Positions 4,372 through 5,997 of a stretch of DNA of 5,997 nt are shown piece after piece. The DNA lies in assembly GCA_025451135.1 (NCBI GenBank), contig JANWKW010000085.1, positions 1-5,997 on the forward strand. The letters run 5' to 3'. Source of the DNA: Vulcanimicrobiia bacterium (GTDB taxonomy: Bacteria > Vulcanimicrobiota > Vulcanimicrobiia > Vulcanimicrobiales > Vulcanimicrobiaceae). Below the pieces are notes generated by a model. It saw nothing but the letters and a program-made list of their open reading frames with translations, did not search any database and was not told the origin of the DNA. Position 1 is the stretch's first letter, and each line of letters opens with the position of its first letter. Position numbers and translations under genes: made by a program.

Positions 4372-5980
4372 ACGGTTTCAAGCTCCACGCCGATGCGTTC
4401 CAGGTCGGCAAGAACGGATTCGGCGCGAAGCCGCTCACGCGCGTGCGATACGCGTAGATATAGTACGCGTTGAAGAGATACAGGACCGGCACCTCGTCGG
4501 CCACGATCCGGCCGATCCTGCCGTAGAGCGCCTTGCGCTCGGACTGCGTCGTGGCCAGCAGCGCCTGCTTCTCGAGCGCGTCCACGCGCGCGTCGCACCA
4601 GCGCATGTAGTTCGAGGCGCCTCCGCAGCCGAGCACCGACGAATCGTCCGGGTCGGCGCCCATCGTGAACGGCACGTAGGCGACGTCGAAGGCCCCCGAT
4701 GCGAGCGCGCCGGTCTTCGGCAAGAACAGCTGCGCGTTGCTGATCGACTTCAGCGTCACGTCGAAGCCGCGCGCCTTGAGCTCCGATTGCGCGAACGTCG
4801 CGACTCGCACGCCGGTGGTCGTCTCGGGGAACTGCACGTAGAGCAGCGTCAGCCGCTTCCCGTTCTTCTGGCGGATGCCGTCGGAGCCGCGCTTCCAGCC
4901 GGCCACGTCGAGCAGCGCGTCGGCGGCGGCCGGGTCGAAGCCCGGTTCCTTCACCTGCGGGTCGTACGCCCACGAGAACTGCGGCTGCAGCATGTCGGTG
5001 ACCGGATAGGCGCCGCGCGTGATCTTCTGCGAGATGGTCGCGCGGTCGATCGTCATCGCGAGCGCGCGCCGCACGTCGCGATCGTCGAATGGCGGATGCT
5101 TCGTGTTGATGATCAAGCCGGCGACGACCGAGGTCGGCGTGTGGGCGTAGGCGATGCCGGCGTTGCCCCTGAGGTTCTCTTGCTGGACCGGCGCGATCAG
5201 ATTCCAGTCGATCGCGCCCGACTGCAGCAGCACCAAGTTCGTCTGCGGATCCGGCACGAACTTGATATCGAGCGTCGCGATCTTGGGCTGGCCGCGCCAG
5301 TAGGTCGGATTCGCCTTGTAGCGCAGGCCGTCGCCGCGATGCCACCAGACGAACGTGAACGGCCCGTCGCCCACCGACGGCGCGGCGTTGAATGCCGCCT
5401 GCGCGAGCGGTTCTTGCTTGCGCAGCACGTGCGCCGGCAGCACGAACTGCGGGGCGAAGCCGTACGAGAAGTAGGTCGACACGGCGGGCGCCCAGGCGTG
5501 CTTCAAGTGGAAGACGACCGTATGCGGGTCCTTCGCCGTGGCGGCGTCGATCAGGTCGTAGCCTTCGTGCGAGCGGACCGGGTTCTTCGGGTCCAGGATC
5601 GCGTGCAGCGTGTAGAGGACGTCGTCCGCCGTGACCGGGACGCCGTCGCTCCAGCGCACGTTCGGCCGCAGGCGATAGACGATCGTCCGTCCGTCGGCGG
5701 AGACTCCGCCGTTGGACCGGGTCGGGATGCTCGCGAGCAGGCCGGGAACCGGGCGGCCCCGTCCGTCGAGGTCGACGAACGGCTCGAAGGCCAGGCGGGC
5801 CAGCTGCTGCTCGACCGAGGCGGCGTCCTGGTGGAGGAAGAGCGGATTGAGGTTGGCGGGATCGGCCGCCAGGTCGAACCGCATCGCGTGCGGATCGGCG
5901 CCGCTCCCAGCCGAGCAAGCCCCCAGTACGAGCGAGGCCGCGAGGGCCAGGGCGCATCGGAGGGTCGCTGCGGTGCTCAC
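4370..5980 (-). CDS. Family-5 extracytoplasmic solute-binding lipoprotein (Opp/Dpp-type ABC importer)
   Basis: This 536-residue protein fits the family-5 binding proteins (SBP_bac_5; OppA/DppA/NikA type), which capture peptides or similar solutes for an ABC importer. The N-terminus is a lipoprotein signal: one Arg (R8), a hydrophobic stretch and the lipobox LGAC, with C22 as the lipidated residue and Ser after it. The mature protein begins with the usual FDLAADPANLNPLF. The family signature lies at about 92-125: SADGRTIVYRLRPNVRWSDG then PVTADDVLYTL. VGDGPFTFVWWHRGDGLRYKANPTYWRG in two adjoining blocks marks the next domain, and DRDVRRALAMTIDRATISQ is the typical central helix. The C-terminus PTWNASAWSLKP is also typical. 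The start is GTG 5980-5978 with AAGGGA five bases upstream. No permease or ATPase gene is visible, so the ligand cannot be named. The DUF6790-like gene follows after 10 bases. Confidence 0.92.
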   Translation of the reverse strand: MSTAATLRCALALAASLVLGACSAGSGADPHAMRFDLAADPANLNPLFLHQDAASVEQQLARLAFEPFVDLDGRGRPVPGLLASIPTRSNGGVSADGRTIVYRLRPNVRWSDGVPVTADDVLYTLHAILDPKNPVRSHEGYDLIDAATAKDPHTVVFHLKHAWAPAVSTYFSYGFAPQFVLPAHVLRKQEPLAQAAFNAAPSVGDGPFTFVWWHRGDGLRYKANPTYWRGQPKIATLDIKFVPDPQTNLVLLQSGAIDWNLIAPVQQENLRGNAGIAYAHTPTSVVAGLIINTKHPPFDDRDVRRALAMTIDRATISQKITRGAYPVTDMLQPQFSWAYDPQVKEPGFDPAAADALLDVAGWKRGSDGIRQKNGKRLTLLYVQFPETTTGVRVATFAQSELKARGFDVTLKSISNAQLFLPKTGALASGAFDVAYVPFTMGADPDDSSVLGCGGASNYMRWCDARVDALEKQALLATTQSERKALYGRIGRIVADEVPVLYLFNAYYIYAYRTRVSGFAPNPFLPTWNASAWSLKP

Positions 5981-5985
5981 CCCGG

Positions 5986-5991
5986 TCCCTT
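5986..5991 (-). promoter_or_regulatory. Shine-Dalgarno of the solute-binding lipoprotein gene
   Basis: On the minus strand AAGGGA lies five bases before the GTG start at 5980 and supports that start. A TAA at 5992-5990 overlaps it. The local sequence CCGTAAGG is the same as at the junction of the two minus-strand genes (4375-4368), so this TAA may be the stop of an upstream gene lying beyond the right edge. Only two bases plus one codon precede it, so this cannot be verified here. Confidence 0.55.
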
Positions 5992-5997
5992 ACGGCC

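Noticed and set aside
3952..4473. 173-codon plus-strand frame opposite the DUF6790-like gene
   Set aside because: It is charged and low in complexity, and opposite a well-formed membrane protein with its own Shine-Dalgarno.
4275..5957. 560-codon minus-strand frame overlapping the lipoprotein gene
   Set aside because: It is Arg-rich and out of frame; the other minus-strand frame contains a full lipoprotein signal and all family-5 blocks.

Overview
This is a high-G+C bacterial window (roughly two thirds G+C by eye) that is almost fully coding. It holds two gene blocks that converge near position 3840. The plus-strand block is a C-terminal membrane-protein fragment (1-211) followed by five tightly packed genes: the three-subunit proton-translocating NAD(P)+ transhydrogenase (pntAA, pntAB, pntB), a RidA/YjgF-family protein and a small VOC-fold protein. 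Three of the four junctions after pntAA overlap by one base (TAGTG, TGATG, TGATG) and the other gap is 2 bases, so the five genes very probably form one transcript with coupled translation.

The minus-strand block, read right to left, begins with a family-5 (Opp/Dpp-type) solute-binding lipoprotein (5980-4370). It continues 10 bases later with a five-helix membrane protein resembling DUF6790 (4359-3829). The Shine-Dalgarno of each gene overlaps a TAA: the lipoprotein's own stop in one case, and a possible stop of an unseen upstream gene in the other. The block therefore probably continues beyond the right edge. The two blocks overlap by 19 bases at their 3' ends, with no recognisable terminator between them.

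Functionally, the transhydrogenase uses the proton gradient to move hydride from NADH to NADP+, supplying NADPH. The split alpha subunit is the arrangement of Rhodospirillum rubrum and Thermus rather than the fused form of E. coli. The two small genes behind it are from enzyme-like folds, but each lacks residues usual for catalysis: the RidA-family protein lacks the signature Arg and the VOC protein lacks the usual metal-binding His positions. Their link to NADPH supply is unknown. The minus-strand lipoprotein would capture peptides or similar solutes outside the cytoplasmic membrane; no permease or ATPase genes are in view.

The organism cannot be fixed from this window. The style of the genes (dense, high G+C, family-5 binding protein, split Pnt) would fit Candidatus Eremiobacterota or another poorly cultured soil phylum, but alphaproteobacterial or actinobacterial relatives cannot be excluded. 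I saw no RNA genes, mobile elements, CRISPR arrays or long repeats. The window is mostly ordinary metabolism; the most interesting points are the five-gene pnt-Rid-VOC cassette and several substitutions at key residues.
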